In this document: positions 49,824-58,863 of the stretch, in pieces
Layout of the letters: every line of letters begins with the position of its first letter
How positions within the stretch are numbered: position 1 is the first letter of the stretch
Origin: Acidimicrobiia bacterium
GTDB taxonomy: Bacteria; Actinomycetota; Acidimicrobiia; Acidimicrobiales; Aldehydirespiratoraceae
NCBI GenBank assembly: GCA_022828135.1
Contig: JAJEJB010000028.1
Location: 25,478-89,477, forward strand
Reading direction: 5' to 3'
DNA: 64,000 bases
Program-made: the position numbers and the translations under genes
Notes under the pieces: model-generated
Seen by the model: only the letters and a program-made list of their open reading frames with translations
Databases searched by the model: none
Told to the model about the DNA's origin: nothing

Positions 49824-50567
49824 GTGAGCGCCTCGGACGGCTGCCTGTCGGTGGTAATGCCCTGCTACAACGAGGCCGCCACCATCGACGAGATCATCTC
49901 CAGGGTGCTTGCCAGTCCCTTCACCGGCGAGCTGATAGTGGTGGACGACGGTTCAACCGACGGAACGCGCCGCCGGCTGTCCCAATACGACGATCCCCGG
50001 GTGAGGGTCCTGTTGCAGCCCGAGAACCGTGGAAAGGGCGCCGCGGTGCGGCGGGGCTTCGCCGAGGCGAGCTGCGAATTCGTGGTGATCCAGGACGCCG
50101 ACCTCGAGTACGACCCCGGTGACTGGGAAGCGCTGCTGGCGCCTCTGGCGCGCGGCGACGGCGACGTGGTGTACGGAACCCGCATGCAGGAGGGCCCGGA
50201 GCACAGGGTGCCGTACTACTGGGCCATGATCTGCAACCGGATGCTGACACGGCTGTCGAACATGCTCACCGGCCTGTGGCTGGCCGATGTGGCGACCTGC
50301 TACAAGGCGTTCCGCCTCGAGGTCGTGCGGTCCCTCGACCTGCGCGAGAACCGCTTCGGGATCGACACGGAGATCACCGCGAAAGTGGCTGCCGGAGGTT
50401 GGCGCGTCTGGGAGACCGGCATCTCCTACACCAGCAGAAACTACGCTGAAGGCAAGAAGATCACATGGAAGGACGGCCTCGCCGTCTTCGTGTGCATCGT
50501 TCGCTACGGGGTCTCCGTACGCGTTGGCCCGCTGATCCAATCGGCGAGGACTTCGAGAACCTCCTGA
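49824..50567 (+). CDS. Polyprenyl-phosphate glycosyltransferase (DPM1-like GT2)
   Basis: A 247-residue cytosolic GT2 protein starting at GTG 49824. It has LSVVMPCYNEAATIDEIISR, IVVDDGSTDGTR, the metal site IQDADLEYDP, DVVYGTRM and DVATCYKAFR, all typical of dolichyl/polyprenyl-phosphate mannose or glucose synthases. There is no membrane extension. It would load a sugar onto polyprenyl phosphate for extracytoplasmic transferases such as the neighbouring GT39 protein. Its 3' end overlaps the convergent epimerase gene by 64 bp. Confidence 0.88.
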   Translation: MSASDGCLSVVMPCYNEAATIDEIISRVLASPFTGELIVVDDGSTDGTRRRLSQYDDPRVRVLLQPENRGKGAAVRRGFAEASCEFVVIQDADLEYDPGDWEALLAPLARGDGDVVYGTRMQEGPEHRVPYYWAMICNRMLTRLSNMLTGLWLADVATCYKAFRLEVVRSLDLRENRFGIDTEITAKVAAGGWRVWETGISYTSRNYAEGKKITWKDGLAVFVCIVRYGVSVRVGPLIQSARTSRTS

Positions 50568-51655
50568 GACGGGCTTGACTGCGGCAGTCTCGGAGCGCGT
50601 CGGAAGCGTTCGGGGTCGGCCAGGAACGCTTCCACCACTCCGGGGTCGTAGCGGCTCAGCACGGCGTTCTCACCGAGGCCGTCGGGCCGGTCGGTCCGGT
50701 CTCGCCACAGCAGCACGGGCACCCCCAGGAGCGCGCACTCCTCCTGGATGGAACCTCCGTCGGTGATCGCGTACGGCGCCCCTGCGAGCGCCCTCACGAA
50801 CTCGGCGTAAGGGACCATCGGCACAAGCTCCACGCCGGCGGCTTCGAGGCCGGCTTGATCTGCGCCCCCGAGCGCTAGTCGTGTGGGCTCGTGCACATAC
50901 CAGCGCACCGGCGTCGTCCGCGCCAGCCGCGTGATCGTATGCACCAGCGCCTGTCTACGCCGTCGCCGGTGCAGGTTCTCCACCCGGTGCATGGTCACCA
51001 CTACCGGGCGGGGCCGGTGAGGCGAGCTGTGAGAGCCAGCGCCTCCCGGCATGTCGACCGCGGTCTGCGTGTCTGGCGCGGGCGGCTCCAGGGCGGCGCG
51101 GAGCGCATCGCTGATCGTGTTGGACGATCCGGTGATGATCCGCCCTCGCACCCGGCGCCTGCGCAGCTCCTCGGCTGCTGCGCCGTCGGGCGTGAAGAGC
51201 AGGTCGGCGAGCCGGTCGACGGCGACCCGGATGATCTCCTCGGGAAAGGGATGCAGCCACCGGTGGGTGCGAAGGCCCGCCTCGACATGGGCCAGTGCCA
51301 GCCCGGCGCGCTTCGCCATGAGGGCGCCCATCAGCGTCGTCGGCGTGTCGCCGTGAACCACGCAGATCCCCGGGTGCCCGCCGAAGACGGTTCGATCGAG
51401 CCGCCTCCGCAGCGCCAGCCTGCGGCCGAGTCCCGCCGCCCACCACAACGCTGCAGGCACCGAGTCGACGCTGCGGGTGCCTCCCATCGCGTAATCGGGC
51501 GCCCGCAAGCCCAGCTCGTCGCGGAACGATTCCGACCGGTCGGCGTGCTGTCCGGAGTCGATCAGGCGGTAGGGGAGGCCGGCCGAGTCCATGCGCCACA
51601 GCAGCGGCGCCATCTTGATGTACTCGGCTTGGGTGCCGACGAAGACGTGGATCAA
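50504..51655 (-). CDS. wecB: UDP-N-acetylglucosamine 2-epimerase-like protein
   Basis: A 383-residue protein. TTG 51655 is the start because it overlaps the upstream stop (TTGA) and begins IHVFVGTQAEYIKMAPLL, the expected N-terminus. Family motifs are VHGDTPTTLMGALMA, LAHVEAGLRTH, FPEEIIRVAVDRLADLLF, VTMHRVEN and ITDGGSIQEECALLGVP. The enzyme interconverts UDP-GlcNAc and UDP-ManNAc, precursors of wall polymers. The segment PAPDTQTAVDMPGGAGS is a low-complexity insertion. Symbol is by family. Confidence 0.87.
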   Translation of the reverse strand: MIHVFVGTQAEYIKMAPLLWRMDSAGLPYRLIDSGQHADRSESFRDELGLRAPDYAMGGTRSVDSVPAALWWAAGLGRRLALRRRLDRTVFGGHPGICVVHGDTPTTLMGALMAKRAGLALAHVEAGLRTHRWLHPFPEEIIRVAVDRLADLLFTPDGAAAEELRRRRVRGRIITGSSNTISDALRAALEPPAPDTQTAVDMPGGAGSHSSPHRPRPVVVTMHRVENLHRRRRRQALVHTITRLARTTPVRWYVHEPTRLALGGADQAGLEAAGVELVPMVPYAEFVRALAGAPYAITDGGSIQEECALLGVPVLLWRDRTDRPDGLGENAVLSRYDPGVVEAFLADPERFRRAPRLPQSSPSQEVLEVLADWISGPTRTETP

Positions 51656-52683
51656 GGCTCCGTGCCATCCGAACGCTGCACCGGATCCGCTTCGACTGTC
51701 GTGCGCCTCGTCGCGAGGAGCTCCGAGACGGCGGCGGCCAGCAGGTCGCGCAGCAGCAACACCAGCCTGAAGCCGAATATCAATAGGCCGAGAGCCAGGG
51801 GATCGGCTGCGCCCAGCAGCGACGGGACGGTCACCTCCACCACGCCGATGCCCTGCGGCGCGATCACCGAAAGGAACCGCAAGCCTCCCCAGGTGAGCAC
51901 GAAGGCACCGGCGAGGCGCGCCGTTGAGAAGCCGTCGGCGGCCTCGAAGGCGCGCATGTACAGGCAGAACACGGCGGCTGCCCAAGTCCAGTAGCAGGCC
52001 GATGCCGCGATCATGTGCAGATAGCCCGGCCATGTGAAGCCGCTGACCGGGGCCAGGCTGTCCAGGCCGCGTCGCCGCGCCACCGCCGCGACGGCACGTC
52101 CCGCCACCGAGGGTGAAGCGGCCGCGATCACCCCGACCGCGGAGACGATCGGGATTGCGAGGCCTCCGGGCAGTTCGCCGGCCCAGCCGAGCAGCACCAG
52201 GCCATAGGCCACCGAGACGGCGAGGCTCACCGCCATCTCGAGCGCAGCGGTGAGGGCGAGAGGTGCCGCCGGAACGCCGCGGCGCTGCATCAGAGCCACC
52301 CGGCTGACCGCGAACGTGACCATCAGCGGCACGTACCTGGCCGGCAGGGAACGAGCCGCGGTGGCGGTCAGGTCGCGGAGGAGCGGGCGCTGGCCGAGCA
52401 GGCGCAGGCTCACGAGCCAGAAGTACGCACTCAGCGCTATAAGCACGAACCCCGTCGCGAACGACGCCGCCACGAGCACATGCCTCGCGCCCGCGAGGTC
52501 TCCGAGCAGGTCGGCCACTTCGTCCCGGCGGGCCAGCACCACCACGGGCACCGCGACGGCGAGCAGGGCGAGGTATGCGATCCGCAGCCACTTCAGAAGG
52601 CGTCGCTGCCACGGTCGGCCTGCCATCGGACGGGCTGCCGCCACTGGCTCGACGTGGCTCGACGCGGCTCGACGCTCCGTCAC
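51652..52683 (-). CDS. Lysylphosphatidylglycerol-synthase-type membrane protein (UPF0104)
   Basis: A 343-residue integral membrane protein with about eight helices. The family-like segments RSLPARYVPLMVTFAVSRVA and LRFLSVIAPQGIGVVEV fit the flippase-like module of MprF and its stand-alone relatives. The N-terminus is basic (PWQRRLLKWLRI). It has no aminoacyl-transferase domain. Position between the epimerase and pyruvyl transferase genes suggests a role in lipid-linked glycan handling. Coupled to the epimerase gene. Confidence 0.8.
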   Translation of the reverse strand: MTERRAASSHVEPVAAARPMAGRPWQRRLLKWLRIAYLALLAVAVPVVVLARRDEVADLLGDLAGARHVLVAASFATGFVLIALSAYFWLVSLRLLGQRPLLRDLTATAARSLPARYVPLMVTFAVSRVALMQRRGVPAAPLALTAALEMAVSLAVSVAYGLVLLGWAGELPGGLAIPIVSAVGVIAAASPSVAGRAVAAVARRRGLDSLAPVSGFTWPGYLHMIAASACYWTWAAAVFCLYMRAFEAADGFSTARLAGAFVLTWGGLRFLSVIAPQGIGVVEVTVPSLLGAADPLALGLLIFGFRLVLLLRDLLAAAVSELLATRRTTVEADPVQRSDGTEP

Positions 52684-52687
52684 CAGG

Positions 52688-53878
52688 TCACTGGATCAGC
52701 TCAAGCAGATCGTCGAGCGCGGCGTCGTTGACCTTCAGGCGCGCCCGCAGCAAGCCACGTGCCTCGGCTGTCCGGTGCGACTTGTCCTGCGCCTCATTCG
52801 CTGCGTCGATCAGGGTGCGGGGCTCGAAGCTCCGAGCGTCGAGCGGAGCCAGATCGACGAGTGAGGCCCAGCCTCCGCCTTCGGCGGCCAGCGATCTCAT
52901 TTTCGGAGAGTAGTCCAGCACCACCGCCGCCTGATCGTTGAGCAGCGCTGCGATGGCGCCGTGATAGCGCATGGTGACCACGAGGCGACTCCGGGCGACC
53001 TCGGCGAGCACATTGTCGATGTTGAGCGTGACCAGCTCTGCGTCCGTTCTCATCTGATGCCCCAGTGCCGCGAGCATGGGGGTGTCCTGGCTCGGCTGGA
53101 AGGGCAGCAGGCGCACCGTCATGCCACTGCGCTCGGCCAGCGAGTCCAGAGACCGCGCCAGCTGGCCCGTCCATGGCTGCCAGGACGTGCGGGCCTTGGC
53201 CGCGGCTGTGCGGATGCCCCGGCGGTTGGGGGGGCGCAGGATCACGCAGATCGTGTCGGTGGAGTCGCTGCCGGAGCCCGTCGGCGCCGCGGGGCGCGAC
53301 TGCGGCGGTCGGGTCGCAGCCGTCCGGCTCGAAACGAGCGCGGCGTCTCCAGCCAGCACCGGGTCGGCGCCGATCGCCACGTCGGGCACGCCCCAGTCGC
53401 GCAACCGTCGCGCCGAGTCGGCGTCTCTCGTCACGACGTGGCAGGCCTGGCGCATCGCTGAGACCGCCATGCGCCGGCCAGCGGCGCCCCGGACGTGTCC
53501 CGCTCCCAGGCCGATGGCTGCGACCACGGCCCGCGCCGGCCCGTGAGTGGACCGCACCGACACCGACCGCCTGTAGGCGCGAAGGCGTGACATATGGAAC
53601 CACATGTTCCACGGCGACGTCTCCGACTGCACCACCCCTCCGGAGAGGACCATGGCGTGCGCACCGCGCAGCGACCGGCGCAGCGCCGCGCTATCCAAGG
53701 GCGAGCGATGAGCCGCCGCCTCAAGACCATGGACGGCGGCAGTCCGCTCGGGATCGATTGACACCGCTATCGGCTCCACGCCCCGGGCACGCAGGGCGGC
53801 GGCCATGCAACTGAGAATCATCTCATCTCCCAAGTTGTCCGACCCGTACCAACCGGCAAGGGCGATCCTCAGGGCCAT
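52688..53878 (-). CDS. csaB: Polysaccharide pyruvyl transferase (CsaB-like)
   Basis: A 396-residue protein. It begins RIALAGWYGSDNLGDEMIL, the CsaB/WcaK N-terminal signature. AAIGLGAGHVRG, VTRDADSARRLRDWGV and VVTMRYHGAIAALL follow, the latter containing the conserved histidine of pyruvyl transferases. Residues 195-225 are a Ser/Pro-rich insertion (RTAATRPPQSRPAAPTGSGS). The enzyme adds ketal pyruvate to wall polysaccharide, which in Gram-positives anchors SLH-domain proteins. That fits the SLH-like repeats of the SpoIID protein encoded at 44-46 kb. Confidence 0.87.
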   Translation of the reverse strand: MALRIALAGWYGSDNLGDEMILSCMAAALRARGVEPIAVSIDPERTAAVHGLEAAAHRSPLDSAALRRSLRGAHAMVLSGGVVQSETSPWNMWFHMSRLRAYRRSVSVRSTHGPARAVVAAIGLGAGHVRGAAGRRMAVSAMRQACHVVTRDADSARRLRDWGVPDVAIGADPVLAGDAALVSSRTAATRPPQSRPAAPTGSGSDSTDTICVILRPPNRRGIRTAAAKARTSWQPWTGQLARSLDSLAERSGMTVRLLPFQPSQDTPMLAALGHQMRTDAELVTLNIDNVLAEVARSRLVVTMRYHGAIAALLNDQAAVVLDYSPKMRSLAAEGGGWASLVDLAPLDARSFEPRTLIDAANEAQDKSHRTAEARGLLRARLKVNDAALDDLLELIQ

Positions 53879-53945
53879 AGCAGGCGCAGCCTCCTTCGAG
53901 GACCTGCGCGGGTAGGTAGACCTGTCGCATTGAAGCGGGGTGTTT

Positions 53946-54033
53946 CCCGCTCTTGTTCGCTGCGCTCGCGGGCCGCTCGGGCCACGGCCTCGCCCGCATG
54001 TAACAGATTCACTCGCCTACCTGCTCGGCCTCT
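53946..54033 (-). repeat. Dispersed intergenic repeat, copy D (reverse orientation)
   Basis: Reads CCGCTCTTGTTCGCTGCGCT on the plus strand, then GGGCCGCTCGGGCCACGGCC and, after about 30 unrelated bases, CTGCTCGGCCTCT. It is the reverse complement of copies A to C and nearly identical to copy E over both conserved blocks. Confidence 0.75.
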
Positions 54034-54108
54034 AGGTGCTTGTCAGGCCATGAACTTACCGTGTGCCTGGTAGCGCTGGATGGCCTATATCGGCCCCGAT
54101 CGCACAGA

Positions 54109-54927
54109 ATGTGGCGCGTGGGATCGGTCGCGCCGCGGTCGCCGTCGGCCTGGAAGCACCTGCCGCTCAGCTGTGCGGCAGCCCGCCGGGCAGGGCTGGG
54201 GGAACTGCGCCACGCTGTCGCGACGGGCTCCACCAACGACGACCTGGCCCAGGAGGCCCGGCTCGGGGAGCGGTCGCCCGCGGTCCTGGTGGCTGATCAT
54301 CAGACCGCGGGAAGGGGTCGGATGGGGCGCCGCTGGTCCGACGCGGCCACCGGCCCCCATGCCGGTGGGGCGTCGCTGCTGGTCAGCTTCCGGCTCGAGG
54401 CGCCCGTGGCCGGAGCCTTCGACCGGACGGCCGCGGTCTCGGCCGCCGCGCTCCTGGCCGCGTCGAGCGTGCTTGCGGGCTCCGGAGCGGCGGTGCGGGC
54501 CAAGTGGCCCAACGACCTGCTCATCGAGTCTTCGGACGTGTCCGGCAAGGTCGCGGGCGTGCTGTCGGAGATTGTCGACGGCGATCCCCCGCTGGTAGTG
54601 GTCGGTCTGGGCTTGAACATCGCGGCGGCGCCCCCGGAGCCGGGAGCGGTCTCGCTCGCACAGGCGGGCGGCACCGCCACCCGCGACGAGATTCTGGCGT
54701 CGCTGATCGACGCCCTGCCCCTCTACCTGGCCGACCCCAGGCGGGCTCGTGAGGACCTGAGGGCTGCGTCGGCGACGCTGGGGAGGGAGGTGAGGGTGCA
54801 ACGCACCGACGGCACGTCGATCGTGGGCACGGCCGTCGATATCGACGGTTCGGGCCGCCTGATCGTCGCCGGCGCTTCCGGCGAGGTCGCGATCGACGCT
54901 GGAGACGTGTTCCACCTTCGTTCATGA
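54109..54927 (+). CDS. birA: Biotin-[acetyl-CoA-carboxylase] ligase
   Basis: A 272-residue protein from ATG 54109; GTG 54118 is an alternative. It has the catalytic domain without the N-terminal DNA-binding domain of E. coli BirA. Motifs: GSTNDDLAQEA, the biotinyl-AMP loop GRGRMGRRW, AVRAKWPNDLLI and SGKVAGVLSEI, with a C-terminal SH3-like domain (GREVRVQRTDG). It attaches biotin to BCCP domains such as that of the carboxylase at 46-48 kb. The gene is preceded by copy D of the dispersed repeat. Confidence 0.92.
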   Translation: MWRVGSVAPRSPSAWKHLPLSCAAARRAGLGELRHAVATGSTNDDLAQEARLGERSPAVLVADHQTAGRGRMGRRWSDAATGPHAGGASLLVSFRLEAPVAGAFDRTAAVSAAALLAASSVLAGSGAAVRAKWPNDLLIESSDVSGKVAGVLSEIVDGDPPLVVVGLGLNIAAAPPEPGAVSLAQAGGTATRDEILASLIDALPLYLADPRRAREDLRAASATLGREVRVQRTDGTSIVGTAVDIDGSGRLIVAGASGEVAIDAGDVFHLRS

Positions 54928-54987
54928 GGGTGTCAGGCCCTCGATCATGCAAAGGGCCCAGGGGGACCGGCGGTACGCTTGGCTCCC

Positions 54988-56655
54988 GTGACCGACCAAG
55001 GGAAGCCGCGCTTGAGGCGTTCTTGGCCGCAGCGCCTGGTGGTGGTCGCGAGCCTCCTGGTGATCGTCTCGGCCGTGGCGTCGGCGAGGACCGTGCAGTA
55101 CGTCGAGGAGGTCTGGGAGCAGGTCAACCGGGTGCCCGTCACCGGCACCGTCCAGTACGGCAGTGAACTGCTCCGCACCGACACAGAGCCCGGAGAGCCC
55201 GTCAATTTCCTGATCGTCGGCACCGACAGCGGCACTGACATTGCCGATACCACGGCCGCGGCCCAGGCGAGCGGGGTTGCCACCATCGGCAAGAGCCTGG
55301 CCGACGTGATAATGCTGCTGCGCCTCGACCCGAAGGCAAAGTCGGCGTGGGTCCTGTCGATTCCCCGGGACCTGTGGGCTGAGATACCGGGCGCCCAGGA
55401 CCACAAGATCAACTCCGCCTTCTATATCGGCGGCGCATCACTGCTGGTGGAGACCATCACGTCGATGTTCGACGTGGAGATCAACCACTACGTCCAGATG
55501 GACTTCGCAGGCTTCCAGCAGGTGGTGGACAGCCTCGGGGGAGTGCCGGTGTGGTTCCCCCACCCGGTCCGTGATCCCAAGTCGAAACTGAACATCACCG
55601 AACCCGGCTGCCATGTGCTGGAAGGCGAGCAGGCTCTGCAGTACGTGAGGAGCCGCCGGTACACCGAACTGATCGACGGACGCTGGAGGATCACCGGCGG
55701 CGACGACTTCAGTCGCATCGCCCGCCAGCAGGACTTCCTGGTGCTCGCCCTCGACAGGGCCATAAGCCGCGGGGCCAGGAATCCCGCCACCATCGCCGGC
55801 ATGATCGAGGCGGGAGCCAGCTTCGTCACCATCGACCAGGACCTGACCCTGGGTGAGCTGGTGTCGCTGGCCCAGGACTTCTCGGACTTCAACCCCGAGA
55901 ACCTGCAGAGACAGCGACTCGAGGTCTACACGCTGTTCTGGCCCGACGGCCGCTACAAGGGCGAGGCGGCATACCGGCAGGCGAACGAGCCGATCCTCGA
56001 CATCTTCCGGGGGGAGGCGGACTCGTTGAGCCCGTCCGAAGTGTCGTTGACCGTTGCCGGCTTCAACGACTTCAGCCGCGAGGACGCGTCCACGTCGCTG
56101 GCCGGCGAGGGCTTCGACGTACAGGGGTCTCTCTCGTCTCCAGCCATTCCTGAGACCGTCGTGCTGCACGGTCCCAACGACGCCAAGGCGGCCATGACTG
56201 TGGCCCGCTACCTCGAGCCGGTGCCCTACGTCGTGGCCGACGACGGTGTCGGCGGCGTGGTGGTGGTGCTCGGCGCCGACTACGGCGGGGTGTTGTTCGC
56301 CTTCCAGGAGCCCATGAGCGTGGTGCGCGACCAGGTGCGGGCTCGCGGCATCCCTCCGGTCCGGCCCGATCCGGCCGCGGGGTTCTCTCCGGTGGCGGCC
56401 GGCAGTGCTGCACCGGCACCGGCCACTTCCGGGGCGGCCCTCGCCGGAGGTCCGGTGGGTGCGAATGCCGCCATGGCCGGGGGCCCGCACGTCCTGGGAG
56501 CCATGCTGACCGGAGGTCCGGCGACCTTGGGAGCGGTGTTGGCCGGCGGTTCCGTGGCCGGGGCCGCCGATCTCGTCGCCGCGCAATCGACTGAGACCGA
56601 TGCCGAGCCGGCCACCATCCTGGGCCGCCCGCCCGAAGGCGAGTCCTGTGGCTGA
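54988..56655 (+). CDS. LytR-CpsA-Psr (LCP) family glycopolymer transferase
   Basis: A 555-residue protein from GTG 54988; a TTG nine bases earlier is possible. A basic start and one membrane helix (LVVVASLLVIVSAVASA) precede the LCP domain (about 70-300): FLIVGTDSG, SLADVIMLLRLDP, VLSIPRDLWAEIP, HKINSAFYIGGA and GVPVWFPHPVRD. From about 340 there is a LytR_C-like domain (EVSLTVAGFNDFS...). The tail from 450 is Ala/Gly/Pro-rich. LCP enzymes transfer lipid-linked glycopolymers to peptidoglycan. It is followed 17 bp later by UDP-glucose dehydrogenase. Confidence 0.9.
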   Translation: MTDQGKPRLRRSWPQRLVVVASLLVIVSAVASARTVQYVEEVWEQVNRVPVTGTVQYGSELLRTDTEPGEPVNFLIVGTDSGTDIADTTAAAQASGVATIGKSLADVIMLLRLDPKAKSAWVLSIPRDLWAEIPGAQDHKINSAFYIGGASLLVETITSMFDVEINHYVQMDFAGFQQVVDSLGGVPVWFPHPVRDPKSKLNITEPGCHVLEGEQALQYVRSRRYTELIDGRWRITGGDDFSRIARQQDFLVLALDRAISRGARNPATIAGMIEAGASFVTIDQDLTLGELVSLAQDFSDFNPENLQRQRLEVYTLFWPDGRYKGEAAYRQANEPILDIFRGEADSLSPSEVSLTVAGFNDFSREDASTSLAGEGFDVQGSLSSPAIPETVVLHGPNDAKAAMTVARYLEPVPYVVADDGVGGVVVVLGADYGGVLFAFQEPMSVVRDQVRARGIPPVRPDPAAGFSPVAAGSAAPAPATSGAALAGGPVGANAAMAGGPHVLGAMLTGGPATLGAVLAGGSVAGAADLVAAQSTETDAEPATILGRPPEGESCG

Positions 56656-56671
56656 CGGGGAGGTGCCGGCG

Positions 56672-57979
56672 ATGCCCGCCGAGGGCACCGGGAGATCCGC
56701 CGCTCCGGCCGCGGTCGTCGTCGTCGGGGCGGGATACGTCGGTCTGACCACGGCGGCGTGTCTGGCTCGACTGGGCCACCGCGTGGTCTGCACCGATGTG
56801 GACGAGCACAGGATCACCGGACTGCAGAGCGGCGAGATGCCGATCCACGAGCCGGGGCTGGCCGAGTTGGTGAGGACCGGCCTCGACACGGCCCGGCTCT
56901 CCTTCGTGTGCGGTTCGGCTGAGGCTGCGGCCCGAGCCGACTTCGTCTTCCTGTGCGTGCCCACGCCGCAGGGCCCTGACGGCGGCACCGACCTCAGCTA
57001 CCTGGAGGCCGCCGTCGCCGAGATAGGTCCGAGCCTGCGGCCGGGGGCGGTGGTGGTGAACAAGTCCACTGCGCCAGCGGGCACAGTGCAGATGCTGGCC
57101 CGAGTGCTGGGACGGGCCGACGTCTCGGTGGCATCCAATCCCGAGTTCCTGCGACAGGGCTCGGCCGTTCACGACTTCCTGAACCCTGATCGGTTGGTGG
57201 TGGGCGCGGCCGACATTGCGGTGGCCGAGCGGGTGGCCGGTCTCTACGCGGGAATAGATGCGCCTGTTCTCGTCACCGATCCAGCCTCCGCCGAGACGGT
57301 CAAGTACGCGGCCAACGCCTTCCTGGCGACGAAGCTGTCGTTCTCGAACTCGGTCGCGGCGCTCTGCGAGGCGGTGGGTGCCGATGTCGACGACGTTCTG
57401 GAGGGCATGGGATACGACGGGAGGATAGGCCGCGACTACCTGCGGCCCGGGCCGGGATGGGGCGGCTCATGCCTTCCCAAGGACACGCGTTCGTTGGTCG
57501 CGGTGGCCTCGGCCGCCGGCTACGACTTCGCGCTGCTGCGAAGCGTGGTGGAATCCAACGAAGCGCAGTTCGCCAGGATCGTTGACAAGGTCGCGCGCCG
57601 GGTTGAGCTGTCCGGGGCCCGCATCGCGCTGCTCGGCCTGGCCTTCAAGGCTGGTACCGACGATCTGCGAGACTCGCCCTCCCTGGAGATCGCCGGACGC
57701 CTGGTCGGGGCCGGAGCGGTGGTCTACGCCTACGATCCGATGATCAACGCCTGCGCGGCCACCGAGCAGGCCGGTGTGGCCGTCGCGGACGACGCGTACT
57801 CGGCGTGCGACGGCGCATCCGCGCTGGTGATCGCGACCGAGTGGGACGAGTTCCGGCAACTCGATTTCGACCGGGTTGCGAGGGTCATGGACGAACTGCA
57901 CGTGATCGACGCCCGCAACCTGCTGGACCGCGACGAGCTGGAGCGCCGCGGCTTCACGTACAGCGGCGTCGGCGTGTGA
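56672..57979 (+). CDS. ugd: UDP-glucose/GDP-mannose 6-dehydrogenase
   Basis: A 435-residue protein. ATG 56672 has GGGGAGG nine bases upstream; GTG 56648, overlapping the LCP stop, would add eight residues. NAD-binding VVGAGYVGLTTAACLA, NKSTAPAGT, SNPEFLRQGSAV, KYAANAFLATKLSFSN and the catalytic cysteine in GGSCLPKDT are intact. It oxidises UDP-glucose to UDP-glucuronate (or the GDP-mannose equivalent) to supply acidic sugars for the surface polymer. A copy of the dispersed repeat follows its stop. Confidence 0.93.
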   Translation: MPAEGTGRSAAPAAVVVVGAGYVGLTTAACLARLGHRVVCTDVDEHRITGLQSGEMPIHEPGLAELVRTGLDTARLSFVCGSAEAAARADFVFLCVPTPQGPDGGTDLSYLEAAVAEIGPSLRPGAVVVNKSTAPAGTVQMLARVLGRADVSVASNPEFLRQGSAVHDFLNPDRLVVGAADIAVAERVAGLYAGIDAPVLVTDPASAETVKYAANAFLATKLSFSNSVAALCEAVGADVDDVLEGMGYDGRIGRDYLRPGPGWGGSCLPKDTRSLVAVASAAGYDFALLRSVVESNEAQFARIVDKVARRVELSGARIALLGLAFKAGTDDLRDSPSLEIAGRLVGAGAVVYAYDPMINACAATEQAGVAVADDAYSACDGASALVIATEWDEFRQLDFDRVARVMDELHVIDARNLLDRDELERRGFTYSGVGV

Positions 57980-57996
57980 AGATTGACGCGGCATCC

Positions 57997-58084
57997 CCGC
58001 TCTTGTTCGCTGCGCTCACGGGCCGCTCGGGCCACGGCCTCGCCCGTATGGGCCGGATTCGCGTATCTGCCTGCTCGGCCTCTG
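57997..58084 (-). repeat. Dispersed intergenic repeat, copy E (reverse orientation)
   Basis: Plus strand reads CCGCTCTTGTTCGCTGCGCT, then ACGGGCCGCTCGGGCCACGG and ends CTGCTCGGCCTCT. It is the reverse complement of copies A to C and closely matches copy D. It fills most of the gap between ugd and the next gene. Confidence 0.75.
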
Positions 58085-58104
58085 GGCCGATAGCGTGACG
58101 GCCC

Positions 58105-58842
58105 GTGGCCAAGCCGAGTTCGTCGAAGAAGGTCCAGCGAGCTGCTAGAGCGGCGGCCGCGTCCAAGGGCGCCCGCGAGCGGCGGGAGATCGTCTTCCCG
58201 CTGGCTCTGGCGGTGGTCGTGATCCTCGGCGTGGCCCTCGTGGTGTTCGCCCGGTCCTCGCGCACGCCCGCGGCGGCCCCGAGGGTCGGAAACGATCACT
58301 GGCACTCGGCATACGCCATCTACGACTGCGACCGGTTCCTGCCCGCCTTCACCAGCGCCGCGGATCCCGACGGCATCCACTCCCACCAGGACGGCGTGGT
58401 CCACATCCACCCGTGGAACAGCTCCGCCGCGGGAGATCGGGCCGATCTCGACGTGTTCTTGGAGGCGATGGGGGCCAGGGTCACCGACGATGAGATAAGT
58501 GGCCCCGGCATCGGCGTGCTGGAGGCCGGATCGGACTGCAACGGCGAGCCGACCGTGATCAGGACCGTGCGCTTCACCCGCATCGATCCCGGCACCGACG
58601 CCCTCCCCAGCACGCTGACCGAGATCTACGAGGCGACCGACATCTACTCCGACGACTTCGGCGACGTCCGCCTGCTGGGAGACCTGGAGGCGTTCACCTT
58701 CGCCCGCGTCCCGGAAGGGGCCGAGATCCCGCCGCCGCCCGAGGACCGGCTCCAGACCGCCCTGGGGGCCTCGGCGGGGAACCTGATCTCCACCGGGCCG
58801 GAGACCGAGCTCGATCCGACGGACGCCCCGCCCGAGGGCTAG
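58105..58842 (+). CDS. Membrane-anchored protein with His-rich extracytoplasmic domain
   Basis: A 245-residue protein from GTG 58105. A basic N-terminus (about 30 residues) precedes one helix (IVFPLALAVVVILGVALVVF). The extracytoplasmic domain begins VGNDHWHSAYAIYDC and has GIHSHQDGVVHIHPWN, giving at least six histidines and a Cys near the N-side, plus a second Cys in GSDCNGEPTV. The pattern suggests metal binding. I do not know a characterised family. It lies between ugd and a nucleotidyltransferase gene, but a link to polysaccharide synthesis is not evident. Confidence 0.75.
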   Translation: MAKPSSSKKVQRAARAAAASKGARERREIVFPLALAVVVILGVALVVFARSSRTPAAAPRVGNDHWHSAYAIYDCDRFLPAFTSAADPDGIHSHQDGVVHIHPWNSSAAGDRADLDVFLEAMGARVTDDEISGPGIGVLEAGSDCNGEPTVIRTVRFTRIDPGTDALPSTLTEIYEATDIYSDDFGDVRLLGDLEAFTFARVPEGAEIPPPPEDRLQTALGASAGNLISTGPETELDPTDAPPEG

Positions 58843-58863
58843 AAGCCGGAGCGGGGCGCCGGG

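Noticed and set aside
9071..58084. Dispersed repeats as CRISPR or tRNA-related sequences
   Set aside because: Copies are kilobases apart with no spacer regularity and no cloverleaf or anticodon structure.
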